Shown here piece after piece: positions 11,911-23,399 of a DNA stretch of 64,000 bases; the first letter of the stretch is position 1, and each line of letters starts with the position of its first letter. Source of the stretch: Sipunculus nudus (lineage: Eukaryota; Annelida; Sipuncula; Golfingiida; Sipunculidae); NCBI GenBank assembly GCA_026874595.1, contig CM049318.1:49878750-49942749 (forward strand). The letters are read 5' to 3'. The position numbers were made by a program, and so were the translations under genes. The notes under the pieces were generated by a model. That model was not told the origin of the DNA and did not search any database. It saw only the letters and a program-made list of their open reading frames with translations.

Positions 11911-12560
11911 GTACAGGGGCGCACTTTTATTTACAATGTGGGGGACGGGGACTTAACCCCCTACCACTACCATTTAAACACAAATTTCTTCAATATAAAT
12001 AAGGTTACACAATGCCTGGGTTATTTTTTGGTTGTGGTGGTGGTGGTTTTCATGACTCATAATGCGAGCGTCGGCTGAGGCCATTTGGGAGAGGGTCTCC
12101 CCGTCGTGCGTTGTGAATTTTTAAAATGAAAAGTAATTTTGTAGCAGTACTGAAGCCATTTGTTATCAAATACAGGGAATATTCGGGCTATAGAAACCAA
12201 GAAGATCTTTGCCCTAAAATTTTCAGGAGGTTGGGTGAATGCCCCCTGTGCCCTCTTGATATTTCAGGGAGTTTGCAGCACTAGAACACATAATTATGTC
12301 CCAATAACAGCAACTCATATTATGACAGATTGAAATTTGAGCCTATTTTTATGAAAAGGAAATGATATTAATTTATTAGCAAAATGTATGGGGGGGGGGT
12401 AATAACATATGGTATGCCCCCCCCCCTACACACACACACTTTTTCAACTTTATGCTCATGGTGACGATGTTCTTAGATATTAAGCACATTTCACACCAGG
12501 AAAGTTTTACCATCCTCGCCCCTACACTAAAGCTTGTTAAGAACCTCAGGGAATCCTTAA

Positions 12561-13280
12561 TACAATGAAACTCCTCAGACACTCAAGGGACTTGAGGATT
12601 TTGTCCGTATTTGTGAGTCGTCCTGTTCAGAGGGTTCGGCATATTGCGTCAATTCGTCATTGAATGTTTCTGATACCCAACGTTTTCATTAAATGTACGC
12701 CTAATTTGAAATAGGCAACATAAATTTGATTTAAATCATTTTCAAAATAGCTTATATATGCACTTGCAATTTATAAAATATAATTATTTAAAAAAGACAA
12801 ACATCAACTAGGCCTCGCAAAATAATCTTGGCCGTTTCACTTCGACGTTCCATGCTTCATCTTCTAAGCAAATCGCAGTTCATGGATAGTTGTACTTGGC
12901 ATACTGAAGATTGATTATTGACAGCATCCGGACAGCATGATTATTTGTTAATGGATAGTCTTCACCTCGCCTTTACCATAACAAAGTGCAAACTGTCGCA
13001 AACTATAATAACGGACCCACGGGCCAAACGCCGATCACAAAGAACGAACGGCAGTCTGTGATGGTGGTCTTGTTGAATAAAAAGCTTTTTCATTTTAAAA
13101 GCTTTTTCCTAATTGCCCTGCCAATAAAGTTTGTCCGTTGTCCGGGAGAGTGAGTTGGCCGCTTTACTGAGTTTACGTTAAACGTAATATAGAGGCAAAA
13201 TTAAAGGGACTGAGACTTAGTGACCGCATTAGTGAGTTGTCCGTCTTAATGAGTTGTCCGCAAGTAGGAGTTTCATTGTA
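12561..13280. mobile_element. Mariner-type MITE, TIR TACAATGAAACTCCT
   Basis: The 15-bp ends TACAATGAAACTCCT (12561-12575) and AGGAGTTTCATTGTA (13266-13280) are perfect inverted repeats whose outermost TA fits a Tc1/mariner TA target duplication. The sub-terminal regions carry repeated GTTGTCCG and GACAC words. The left half has CTCAGACACTCAAGGGACTT and the right half GAGTTGTCCGTCTT. No ORF for a transposase was found over 720 bp. Confidence 0.65.
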
Positions 13281-14693
13281 TATGCAAGACTGACCGCATA
13301 GACGTGTCTTTCACCTCCAATTCTACGTGCGTGGCTGTACAGAAACATAGCAAAATCTTGTAAAAGTGTTGCCGAAAATAGAAATATCAGCAGCACTTTC
13401 CTGCATCTCCGTGTTAGTAAATTTATTAATATTTACTTCCGCAGAGGAGCTAATGCTTTGATCGGTGTCCCTTTGTTTGTTGGTCTGTTTATCTGTCAGC
13501 ACGGTCATGCAGTTCCTCAGTTCCATCATTCTTTCGCGCACATTTATTTCAAGAACCTTTCGAGCGATTGCCGTGATTTTTTTATGTTTCACGCCAATTA
13601 GAGGACATGCGCCATTGAATTTCATATCAGTCGAAAATCCGATATGGCAGCTAGGCGTGTTGTCCATGCGGCACAGCGAGACATCAAGGACCATTATGGC
13701 CCCAGTACCTGTATACAAGTATAGCTTAAATATATCCATCTGATATTTACAAATTGTTACAATGAATTCAATAAAGTTAATAAAATCTTGAATCTAATCA
13801 TGTAGATCTCAAGGGATGCGAAACCCCAGTCTCAACCTAAGTCTGAATTATCCGGCTCCTACGATTTTAAGCCAGTTACAGGATTGATAAGGATGGCATT
13901 GACACATATATCCTTTAAACCGGAGACATATTGGGCCGTCTTACAATAAAAAGGCACGGGTCAGTTTTGTGGGAAAGTTTTAAGGAAAGTTTTCTTTGTG
14001 TTTTATGTTTAATGGAGAAAAAAATTTTCTGACTGTCGAAATGCGATCTTTATTCAACCAGGGTCACGTGACAAAGTGGGCTTTGGCAGTACAGGAGTTG
14101 AAAAGGTATTGTACTGGCCTTAGAGGAATCACTCATTCTCCGGTAGCTATGGCAACACGTTCTGTTAACTCGTACACATTTCCTTTTGAAAATGTAGAGG
14201 CATTCAGGGTGGCACTATACAGTGCCCTTGTATTCATAAAAAAACGAGTGTGCGCAGCCAATAAACCTATAGGTCGTTTTGGTTGCAAAGTTTCTTTTTT
14301 TTGTTATCTTTTTATCAAATTTTTCATATCAGTCGTAAATAAGTATGACATTTACTTATCTGTGTGATATACCCGATTTTCACGCAAGACCAGGTAAATG
14401 ATTTGATTTAATACATATCCCCGTCACAAAGTCATTTGAAATACAAAGTCCGGGCAACAGCAGCAAAACCACTCTTGATTTAATGAAAATGAGTCAAAAC
14501 CCTTTGCATAGAACAAATCATCAAAGTCAGATAAAAGGAGAGAATATTAACGAAGCCTTAATCATCATTACTTCTTTCTTTTCGCTCTATGGATTTTCTC
14601 GTATACCAATAATTCATGCACATTTCCAGGTATAGACCTTTGATGTTTGGTATATGAGGTCAACTTGAACATTTCCATTTCTATTTTGCTTTA

Positions 14694-15057
14694 CACAAAC
14701 GTTTCCCAGCAAAACCATTCCAGCACACAGTTTCATTTCCTCGCATACGACTGTTTAACCCCTTATTATAGCCATTCATGTTGTTTAACCTAGCAACACG
14801 CGGAATAACACTTTTTAGGCCCAGTCAGTCAGGGCATCTCCTGGCATGTGTTGTTGCTCCGCGCAGTACACCGCCCGATGCACTATGTTTATGTTGACAC
14901 ATGCGATCGCGCCCGGTTCACTGTTTTTAACACTCGTTTACAGGAGTAAGCAAACAGTTTCAAGGCAATATTTTGGCAGGTACAGTTTTATTTTAAAGGG
15001 AAAAAGCTATTTTTTGTGTTAACTGAAGATGCTTCATGAGTGATTGGGCCCTTTTAA
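14694..15057 (+). repeat. Dispersed MITE-like repeat R2, copy a
   Basis: Shares GTTTCCCAGCAAAACCAT, a TTTAAC-CCTTATTAT-GC block, AGGAGTAAGCAAAC and TGATTGGGCCC, in order, with 47994-48432. The right end is GATTGGGCCCTTTTAA, as in that copy. The left inverted end was not found here. Confidence 0.65.
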
Positions 15058-15139
15058 GAACATGGTAACTAGGTCCCGCGGTCGCTACTCGGATCCAGTT
15101 CTTAGTATGCCAATGTGACGGTGGTACGGGCATAATTAC

Positions 15140-15370
15140 CTATAAGCTGTTGGTTAACACAGTGCAAGTGCCAATTTTGACAAAAAGAAAAAAACATGTA
15201 ACCGGAGATGGATGACTGCACATGTGAAGAAGTTGAATGGTCAGTAGTTGTTAATGATGAGAATAGCTGAATCACATTTTGTCATTTGCAAAACTCTAAT
15301 TCGTCTTAAGATGTCCTTGTCGGCCTCGTCTCCATGCCACCCACATATTATAAACACGTGGTGGACAACC
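15140..15370 (-). repeat. Dispersed repeat family R1, copy 4
   Basis: The reverse complement begins TTTATAATATGTGGG, passes through ACATCTTAAGACGAATTAGA and TTTGCAAATGAC, and ends in AACAGCTTATAGG, parallel to copies 2 and 3. Degraded. Confidence 0.5.
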
Positions 15371-16763
15371 TGTGAAACGTGGGTTCGGCGCTTTTGGGTC
15401 TATTTTAAATAAAAGGTCCAAGGACTGTCCCCTACTTAATAAAAGGCGTCAAATATCGAAGAGGGGCCCTTTAAACTGTCTGGGCAAAATAATGAAAACG
15501 TAATAAACCAAACCCCCTTGCGCAATTTTAGCATAAAATTTACTGCATATTATTCTTTTAGAGGTACCTATTTACATACCAGGTATGTTTAATATACTTT
15601 AAGTACAGCATTTCCTCCGAAAAATTATTGTATCCATCAATATTATTTCGTCTGTTAACTCTTGGTCAACAGTGCGAATAGTGTTAATAAGCTTGCAGCT
15701 GGCGCGATGAATGGCGTAAAACACAAACTCAGCGCGCACGCCACCTGGTAGCCCTACTTCGCGGCCTAACAAATCAATAATTTTCAAGCTTCCAACCAAT
15801 GTTTCTGCTCAATTTTAACTTTCTTATTGTTTTGTCTTATTGTTTTGTGGTTGTCGCGCATGCCCAAAATCGGACCTGTTAACGCAGTCTTGTTATGGTA
15901 AACAAAACACGTGGACTTTGTTTACTAACACACTGAAATAAAGAAACCCATCAAGCAAGTGAATTTGAGATAGTAAGTTCATGTGCCAGGATTGTTTTGT
16001 CGGGAAACATTTGTATTCAGCCATAATGAACTGAAAGCGTGAGATAATAACATATTGTCGCAAACTTTTTATACCTTTTAACAAGCCTCCGGTATGATTT
16101 TGCTCGAGTCCTCAGTATTCCATATATAAACAGTGGTTCTGGTCATGTATCAAATATTGGTGAGATCATATTTATTCAGTGAAACGTAAACATCCTGAAA
16201 CGTTGACCGAATATCATGAACCCTTCGTTCTGAATTCAGTTGGTGAGCAGCCTGAACCCGCCATCTTAAAGATGATCAGTTGAGAGAAAAGTATTAAATC
16301 AATATACTACCTGAAAAAGTTAGACTTCCTATCAATAAGAATTTTATTACTCATAAACAAGTATAGAGCGGCAGCATAACTATGGCAACCGTCTGACTCT
16401 GAAGTTTCTGATTTGACATCGGTATGTTTTCAGTGTTGAAAATCTGACTAACAAAGTTAATTTATTTTCAATATCAAAATTTTAGCAAACGAATCCTTTA
16501 TTCAATCAAATATCTTTAACTGATATTTCTTTTATACTGCAACATTATCGAAATATTTTCTTCCAGTTACCATCTTTATCATTAAAATACGTATCCGCGT
16601 TTGAAACAACACATCGTTCTTGCTAATTTCGGATAAATTAGATTGAAAACTGTTTAAATATTTATCCTTTTTTTATTTATATCCTTCCTTTAAAGTGTTT
16701 CATTGCCATTATGAAATGTAAAATAGTTTAGAGCTTTCCAAAAGCTTATATTTCAAGCTTACC

Positions 16764-16862
16764 AGTCCTTCATTCACTCCTTGCACTTTCCTTCACTCAT
16801 CCATTCACTCCTTCACTGACTCTTTCATTCACTCTTTCACTCACTTCTTACTTGTCTCAGAG
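16764..16862 (-). repeat. Inverted degenerate 12-mer tract (CTTCACTCACTC type)
   Basis: A pyrimidine-rich run such as CATTCACTCCTTCACTGACT. It is the reverse complement of the GAAGGAGTGAGT 12-mer family that builds the large array starting about 550-850 bp downstream, so it lies in opposite orientation. Confidence 0.75.
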
Positions 16863-17394
16863 AATGCTAAAAAATTATTTCAAGCCTACCATTTAAATAA
16901 CAACCACACCATTTGATAAATGAGCACACTAATTCTAAAATGTTTATTATAGTTCAGTTTTCTTGGTGATATAACATAATCACCATCGCCTGTCTACTAG
17001 CACAGTAAATATGTGTGTCTGAATACATGCTTAACCGCCTTGACACAAGTAGATAAAAACAGACTTTTTTAGTGACACAGAAGTTGATTAATGACGAAGG
17101 AGCACTCGTAACTCTAAATCCACGGTGTTATTTCCTTATTTCTCTGACTGTGTGAATTGAGTATATCCTGTAGCAAAATCCAGGATCAAGGAATAATAAC
17201 GGTGGGATATGCAGCGGATTGGTTGCATTCAATAACAGAACCACAGTATCCGTACACCGGGAAAAAAATATGATTAATGTAATGTTCTTATATTGAGGAC
17301 GTGCCTCATTAATGAATGAAGGTTATGGAGTACTGTGTAACTTTTTGGTGCCAAGAATGGAACAAAAAGGTAGAGGGGAACTGTGGAATGTGGG

Positions 17395-17610
17395 AATGAA
17401 TTTATGAGTGGATGATGTGTGTGCGTGGATGGAGGAGTAAAGGAGGAAATCAAGGCAGGAGTAAGCTAAGGACTATGTTAACGACTGAATGAAGTCATAG
17501 GTGAAGGAGTAAGTGAATGAGTAATTAGGGGACCAAGTAAAGGACTAAATGAAGGAGTTACTGAAGGAGTGAGTGAAGGGGTGGGTGAAGGGGTGGGTGA
17601 ATGAGTAGGT
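17395..17610 (+). repeat. Degenerate 12-bp repeats flanking the minisatellite (left)
   Basis: Diverged copies of GAAGGAGTGAGT and related forms (GAAGGGGTGGGT, AAAGGACTAAAT). They grade into the regular 48-bp units and look like the ancestral short repeat. Confidence 0.8.
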
Positions 17611-20600
17611 GAAGGACTGCGTGAAGGACTGAGCGAAGGAGTCAGTAGAGGAGTAAGTGAGGGACTGAGTGTAGGAGTGGATGAAGGAGTCAGTAGAGGA
17701 GTAAGTGAGGGACTGAGTGTAGGAGTGGGCGAAGGAGTCAGTAGAGGAGTAAGTGAGGGACTGAGTGTAGGAGTGGGCGAAGGAGTCAGTAGAGGAGTAA
17801 GTGAGGGACTGAGTGTAGGAGTGGGCGAAGGAGTCAGTAGAGGAGTAAGTGAGGGACTGAGTGTAGGAATGGATGAAGGAGTCAGTAGAGGAGTAAGTTA
17901 GGGACTGAGTGTAGGAGTGGGCGAAGGAGTCAGTAGAGGAGTAAGTGAGGGACTGAGTGTAGGAGTGGGCGAAGGAGTCAGTAGAGGAGTAAGTTAGGGA
18001 CTGAGTGTAGGAGTGGGCGAAGGAGTCAGTAGAGGAGTAAGTTAGGGACTGAGTGTAGGAGTGGGCGAAGGAGTCAGTAGAGGAGTAAGTGAGGGACTGA
18101 GTGTAGGAGTGGGCGAAGGAGTCAGTAGAGGAGTAAGTGAGGGACTGAGTGTAGGAGTGGGCGAAGGAGTCAGTAGAGGAGTAAGTTAGGGACTGAGTGT
18201 AGGAGTGGGCGAAGGAGTCAGTAGAGGAGTAAGTGAGGGACTGAGTGTAGGAGTGGGCGAAGGAGTCAGTAGAGGAGTAAGTTAGGGACTGAGCGTAGGA
18301 GAGGGCGAAGGAGTCAGTAGAGGAGTAAGTGAGGGACTGAGTGTAGGAGTAGGCGAAGGAGTCAGTAGAGGAGTAAGTGAGGGACTGAGTGTAGGAGTGG
18401 GCGAAGGAGTCAGTAGAAAAGTAAGTGAGGGACTGAGTGTAGGAGTGGGCGAAGGAGTCAGTAGAGGAGTAAGTGAGGGACTGAGTGTAGGAGTGGGCGA
18501 AGGAGTCAGTAGAGGAGTAAGTGAGGGACTGAGTGTAGGAGTGGGCGATAGAGTCAGTAGAGGAGTAAGTGAGGGACTGAGTGTAGGAGTGGGCGAAGGA
18601 GTCAGTAGAGGAGTAAGTGAGGGACTGAGTGTAGGAGTGGGAGAAGGAGTCAGTAGAGGAGTAAGTGAGGGACTGAGTGTAGGAGTGGGCGAAGGAGTCA
18701 GTAGAGGAGTAAGTGAGGGACTGAGTGTAGGAGTGGGCGAAGGAGTCAGTAGAGGAGTAAGTGAGGGACTGAGTGTAGGAGTGGGCGAAGGAGTCAGTAG
18801 AGGAGTAAGTTAGGGACTGAGTGTAGGAGTTGGCGAAGGAGTCAGTAGAGGAGTAAGTGAGGGACTGAGTGTAGGAGTGGGCGAAGGAGTCAGTAGAGGA
18901 GTAAGTGAGGGACTGAGTGTAGGAGTGGGAGAAGGAGTCAGTAGAGGAGTAAGTGAGGGACTGAGTGTAGGAGTGGGCGAAGGAGTCAGTAGAGGAGTAA
19001 GTGAGGGACTGAGTGTAGGAGTGGGCGAAGGAGTCAGTAGAGGAGTAAGTGAGGGACTGAGTGTAGGAGTGGGCGAAGGAGTCAGTAGAGGAGTAAGTTA
19101 GGGACTGAGTGTAGGAGTTGGCGAAGGAGTCAGTAGAGGAGTAAGTGAGGGACTGAGTGTAGGAGTGGGCGAAGGAGTCAGTAGAGGAGTAAGTGAGGGA
19201 CTGAGTGTAGGAGTGGGCGAAGGAGTCAGTAGAGGAGTAAGTGAGGGACTGAGTGTAGGAGTGGGCGAAGGAGTCAGTAGAGGAGTAAGTGAGGGACTGA
19301 GTGTAGGAGTGGGCGAAGGAGTCAGTAGAGGAGTAAGTTAGGGACTGAGTGTAGGAGTGGGCGAAGGAGTCAGTAGAGGAGTAAGTGAAGGACTGAGTGT
19401 AGGAGTGGGCGAAGGAGTCAGTAGAGGAGTAAGTGAGAGACTGAGTGTAGGAGTGGGCGAAGGAGTCAGTAGAGGGGGAAGTACAGGACTGAGTGAAGGA
19501 GTGGGCGAAGAAGTCAGTAGAGGAGTAAGTGAGGGACTGAGTGTAGGAATGGGCGAAGGAGTCAGTAGAGGAGTAAGTGAAGGACTGAGTGTAGGAGTGG
19601 GCGAAGGAGTCAGTAGAGGAGTAAGTGAGGGACTGAGTGTAGGAGTGGACGAAGGAATCAGTAGAGGAGTAAGTGAGGGACTAAGCGTAGGAGTGGGCGA
19701 AGGAGTCAGTAGAGGAGTAAGTTAGGGACTGAGTATAGGAGTGGATGAAGGAGTCAGTAGAGGAGTAAGTGAGAGACTGAGTGTAGGAGTGGATGAAGGA
19801 GTCAGTAGAGGAGTAAGTTAGGGACTGAGTGTAGGAGTGGATGAAGGAGTCAGTAGAGGAGTAAGTGAGGGACTGAGTGTAGGAGTGGATGAAGGAGTCA
19901 ATAGAGGAGTAAGTTAGGGACTGAGTGTAGGAGTGGATGAAGGAGTCAGTAGAGGAGTAAGTGAGGGACTGAGTATAGGAGTGGGCGAAGGAGTCAGTAG
20001 AGGAGTAAGTTAGGGACTGAGTGTAGGAGTGGATGAAGGAGTCAGTAGAGGAGTAAGTGAGGGACTGAGTGTAGGAGTGGGCGAAGGAGTCAGTAGAGGA
20101 GTAAGTGAGGGACTGAGTGTAGGAGTGGGCGAAGGAGTCAGTAGAGGAGTAAGTGAGGGACTGAGTGTAGGAGTGGGCGAAGGAGTCAGTAGAGGAGTAA
20201 GTGAGGGACTGAGTGTAGGAGTGGGCGAAGGAGTCAGTAGAGGAGTAAGTTAGGGACTGAGTGTAGGAATGGATGAAGGAGTCAGTAGAGGAGTAAGTGA
20301 GGGACTGAGTGTAGGAGTGGGCGAAGGAGTCAGTAGAGGAGTAAGTTAGGGACTGAGTGTAGGAGTGGGCGAAGGAGTCAGTAGAGGAGTAATTGAGGGA
20401 CTGAGTGTAGGAGTGGGCGAAGGAGTCAGTAGAGGAGTAAGTTAGGGACTGAGTGTAGGAGTGGGCGAAGGAGTCAGTAGAGGAGTAAGTGAGGGACTGA
20501 GTGTAGGAGTGGGCGAAGGAGTCAGTAGAGGAGTAAGTTAGGGAATGAGTGTAGGAATGGATGAAGGAGTCAGTAGAGGAGTAAGTGAGGGACTGAGTGT

Positions 20601-21486
20601 AGGAGTGGGCGAAGGAGTCAGTAGAGGAGTAAGTTAGGGACTGAGTGTAGGAGTGGGCGAAGGAGTCAGTAGAGGAGTAAGTGAGGGACTGAGTGTAGGA
20701 GTGGGCGAAGGAGTCAGTAGAGGATTAAGTTAGGGACTGAGTGTAGGAGTGGGCGAAGGAGTCAGTAGAGGAGTAAGTGAGGGACTGAGTGTAGGAGTGG
20801 GCGAAGGAGTCAGTAGAGGAGTAAGTTAGGGACTGAGTGTAGGAATGGATGAAGGAGTCAGTAGAGGAGTAAGTGAGGGACTGAGTGTAGGAGTAGGCGA
20901 AGGAGTCAGTAGAGGAGTAAGTGAGGGACTGAGTGTAGGAGTGGGCGAAGGAGTCAGTAGAGGAGTAAGTTAGGGACTGAGTGTAGGAATGGATGAAGGA
21001 GTCAGTAGAGGAGTAAGTGAGGGACTGAGTGTAGGAGTGGGCGAAGGAGTCAGTAGAGGAGTAAGTTAGGGACTGAGTGTAGGAGTGGGCGAAGGAGTCA
21101 GTAGAGGAGTAAGTTAGGGACTGAGTGTAGGAATGGATGAAGGAGTCAGTAGAGGAGTAAGTGAGGGACTGAGTGTAGGAGTGGGCGAAGGAGTCAGTAG
21201 AGGAGTAAGTGAGGGACTGAGTGTAGGAATGGGCGAAGGAGTCAGTAGAGGAGTAAGTTAGGGACTGAGTGTAGGAATGGATGAAGGAGTCAGTAGAGGA
21301 GTAAGTGAGGGACTGAGTGTAGGAGTGGGCGAAGGAGTCAGTAGAGGAGTAAGTTATGGACTGAGTGTAGGAGTGGGCGAAGGAGTCAGTAGAGGAGTAA
21401 GTTAGGGACTGAGTGTAGGAGTGGATGAAGGAGTCAGTAGAGGAGTAAGTTAGGGACTGAGTGTAGGAGTGGATGAAGGAGTGAGG
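17611..21486 (+). repeat. 48-bp minisatellite, about 80 units, with higher-order structure
   Basis: The unit reads GAGGGACTGAGT-GTAGGAGTGGGC-GAAGGAGTCAGT-AGAGGAGTAAGT: four diverged 12-mers. Unit starts fall at 17659+48n with almost no indels. One frame reads [16 protein letters not shown], 16 residues, but a frequent G-to-T change turns GAG at the unit start into TAG, so the frame is broken many times. Frames of 74-138 codons are by-products and I do not call them genes. TAG units are at 17899, 17995, 18043, 18187, 18283, 18811, 19099, 19339 and 19723. Between 20251 and 20827 they occur every 96 bp, and units with GTAGGAATGGATG recur at 288- and then 144-bp spacing. The + strand, which is the gene's sense strand, is purine-rich. 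The array lies inside intron 3. Confidence 0.97.
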
Positions 21487-22150
21487 GACTGAGTGAAGGA
21501 GTGAGTGAAGAGTAAGTTAAGGACTGAGTGGAGGAGTGGGTGAAGCAGTACGTGAAGGATTGAGTGGGTGAAGGAGTGTATGGAGTGTATGAAAGAGTAA
21601 GTGAATGAGAACGTAAAGGAATGGGTTCAGGTGTGGGGGAAGGAGTAGGGGAAGGAGTTAGTTAAGGAGTAATGAGCGAAGGATATAATGAATTAGTAAA
21701 TGAAGGAGTAAACGGAGAAGCAGGTGAAGGATTGAATGAAAGAGTAAGTGAAGGAGTACTTGAAGGAGAGAGTGAAGGAGTGGACGAAGGACTGAGTGAA
21801 GGAATGGACGAAGGAATTAGTGAAAGAGGAACTGAAGGAGTATGTGAAGGACTGAGTGAAGGCGTGGTTGCAGGATTAAGTTTAGAAGTGAGTGAAGGAG
21901 GGGTTGAAGAAATGATTGAACGAGTTTGTATTGGTTAAATGAATAGGTGAAGGAGTGGTTCAAGTAGTTGGTGAAGGAGGGAGTGAAGGAATGGGCGACG
22001 GAGTTAGTGAAGGAGTAACTGAAGGAGTGGGTGAAGGAGTAAGTTAAGGAGTGATTGATCGAATGGGCGGAGGAATTAGTGAAAGAGAAATTAAAGTAGT
22101 TAGTGAAGGGGTGAGTAAAGGATAGAGTGAACCAGTGAACCAGAGTGAGT
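21487..22150 (+). repeat. Degenerate 12-bp repeats flanking the minisatellite (right)
   Basis: Diverged GAAGGAGTGAGT copies continue after the regular array and fade by about 22150. Short frames such as 21672-21938 (+) and 21817-22161 (-) merely translate the 12-mer. Confidence 0.85.
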
Positions 22151-22554
22151 AAATCAAGCAATGCGTTAAGTCAACCAGTTCAGAGAATTTTAAATGAAAA
22201 ATCTATAGTCCACACAGGTGCTTCCTACCTGTATCATACACTCGGCGTGCCGGTGCAGTCATATTAACTTAACTTCAAAACTCATTTTTTTTACAAATAA
22301 ATAAAGAATATCATGCACAATTGTTTAATTTGTTTATTATAAACACATGTTATCATTATTATAATCATCATAATATGTAATCGAAATCGAAATGAATTAC
22401 ATTAATATTTCATTGTAATCATAGACTTTTAAAGTAACCGTTATCGTAATTGATTGCGTTTAGAGTTCTATTGCCTTAACCCTTTGTCAAAGTTATGACT
22501 CCTCTGTGTTTGTGTATGTTCATCCTCATCCAGATCTCTCTATCTGATTTTTAG

Positions 22555-22679
22555 GAAAGGCCTTCCGGGAGTGTATGCCAGATGGACGGTGGTTTATTCA
22601 TCCAAAGCTCAACAAGACATTCGCCAACTATACCAACTGTATGTCTACGACCCGTCCAACCATAGCTCCAGTTCTACAT
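22555..22679 (+). CDS. Class B GPCR exon: end of ectodomain and stalk
   Basis: Bounded by a GATTTTTAG acceptor and a perfect GTAAGT donor; phase 1 in, phase 0 out. It encodes about residues 82-123. It supplies the last two conserved ectodomain cysteines (about 88 in AFRECMPDGRW and 110 in NYTNCM), giving the full set of six. The G.W pair after the fifth Cys and the F/W-ANY-(S/T)-(N/E)-C motif match PTH-type receptors. Two N-glycosylation sites are visible (NKT, NYT). The final STTRPTIAPVLH is a Thr/Pro-rich stalk before TM1. The last 20-odd bases and the donor have been copied several times into the following intron. Confidence 0.93.
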
Positions 22680-22799
22680 GTAAGTCTACAATAATAATCT
22701 GTTAAGACATTGGTCAGTATTATAGCGGGTATCCCTACGAGTACACGTAGGTCTACAATAAGTCATAAACTTCGGTTAGTATCAAAGAAGGTATACCTA

Positions 22800-23160
22800 C
22801 GTCTTACTTATCGAACCATAGCTTCAGTTCTATTTGTTAGTCTACAATTATAACACATTAGTATGTATTATAGGTGGTATAACAACGACTTACCTATGAA
22901 AACATAGCTCCAGTTCTATATGTTAGTCTACAATAAGTATCATATAAGACATTGGTCAGTATTATAGAGGGTATACAGGCGACTTAACTATCCAACCATA
23001 GCTCCAGTCCTACACGTAAGTCTACAGTAAGTATAAGGTCTACAATTGGATTTCCCTATCAAGCCATAGCTCCAGTTCTATATGTAAGTCTACAATTATA
23101 ATACATTCGTCTGTATAATAGGTGGTATATCTACGACTTACCTATGAAAACATAGCAGCA
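22800..23160 (+). repeat. Tandem copies of exon-4 end plus 5' splice site
   Basis: The real junction CATAGCTCCAGTTCTACAT/GTAAGTCTACAA recurs near 22814 (TTCTATTTGTTAGTCTACAA), 22907 (TTCTATATGTTAGTCTACAA), 22999 (TCCTACACGTAAGTCTACAG), 23066 (TTCTATATGTAAGTCTACAA) and, broken, 23150. Spacing is about 67-150 bp, with shared intron pieces such as AGACATTGGTCAGTATTATA. Two copies keep an intact GTAAGT. Confidence 0.85.
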
Positions 23161-23399
23161 TCTTCTAGCTGTTCGTCTATGATAAGCCTACAATAACTGT
23201 GTCATATTAGAGCTACTTCCAGAAAAGTCTGTATGACCGAGATGTCTGTAATTGACGAGCGAGCGCAAAGGATGCCTTCCAAGCTCCCTAATCGCCCCCT
23301 CGGGTAGACTTCATAGCCTGAAAATTAGTTTACGGTCCAAAATAAATAAATATACAGGATCTCCTCAGCCTAAACCCCCCCCCCCCCCCGCCCCACCAC

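Larger units (their letters stand above)
10557..22554 (+). other. Intron 3 (12 kb, minisatellite-bearing)
   Basis: Runs from the GTAGGA donor to the TTTTTAG acceptor at 22554. It holds R1 copies (11020-11225, 15140-15370), a TIR element (11477-11910), a mariner-type MITE (12561-13280), a repeat shared with 47948-48432 (14694-15057) and the 48-bp minisatellite with 12-bp flanks (17395-22150). Between these the sequence is AT-rich with no recognisable exons. The 92-183 codon frames near 11222-11773, 13323-13743 and 13996-14367 have no identifiable domain. Confidence 0.85.

Noticed and set aside
13996-14367. 123-codon plus-strand frame
   Set aside because: No domain, no splice-site context and a poly-T/low-complexity C-terminus; likely chance.
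17677-20253. Repeated open frames of 74-138 codons reading [16 protein letters not shown]
   Set aside because: They exist because 48 is divisible by 3. They start and stop with single-base unit variants (GAG/TAG) and lie inside an intron, so they are not genes.
17611-21486. CRISPR-like array
   Set aside because: Units are contiguous with no unique spacers, in a eukaryotic intron; a minisatellite explains it.
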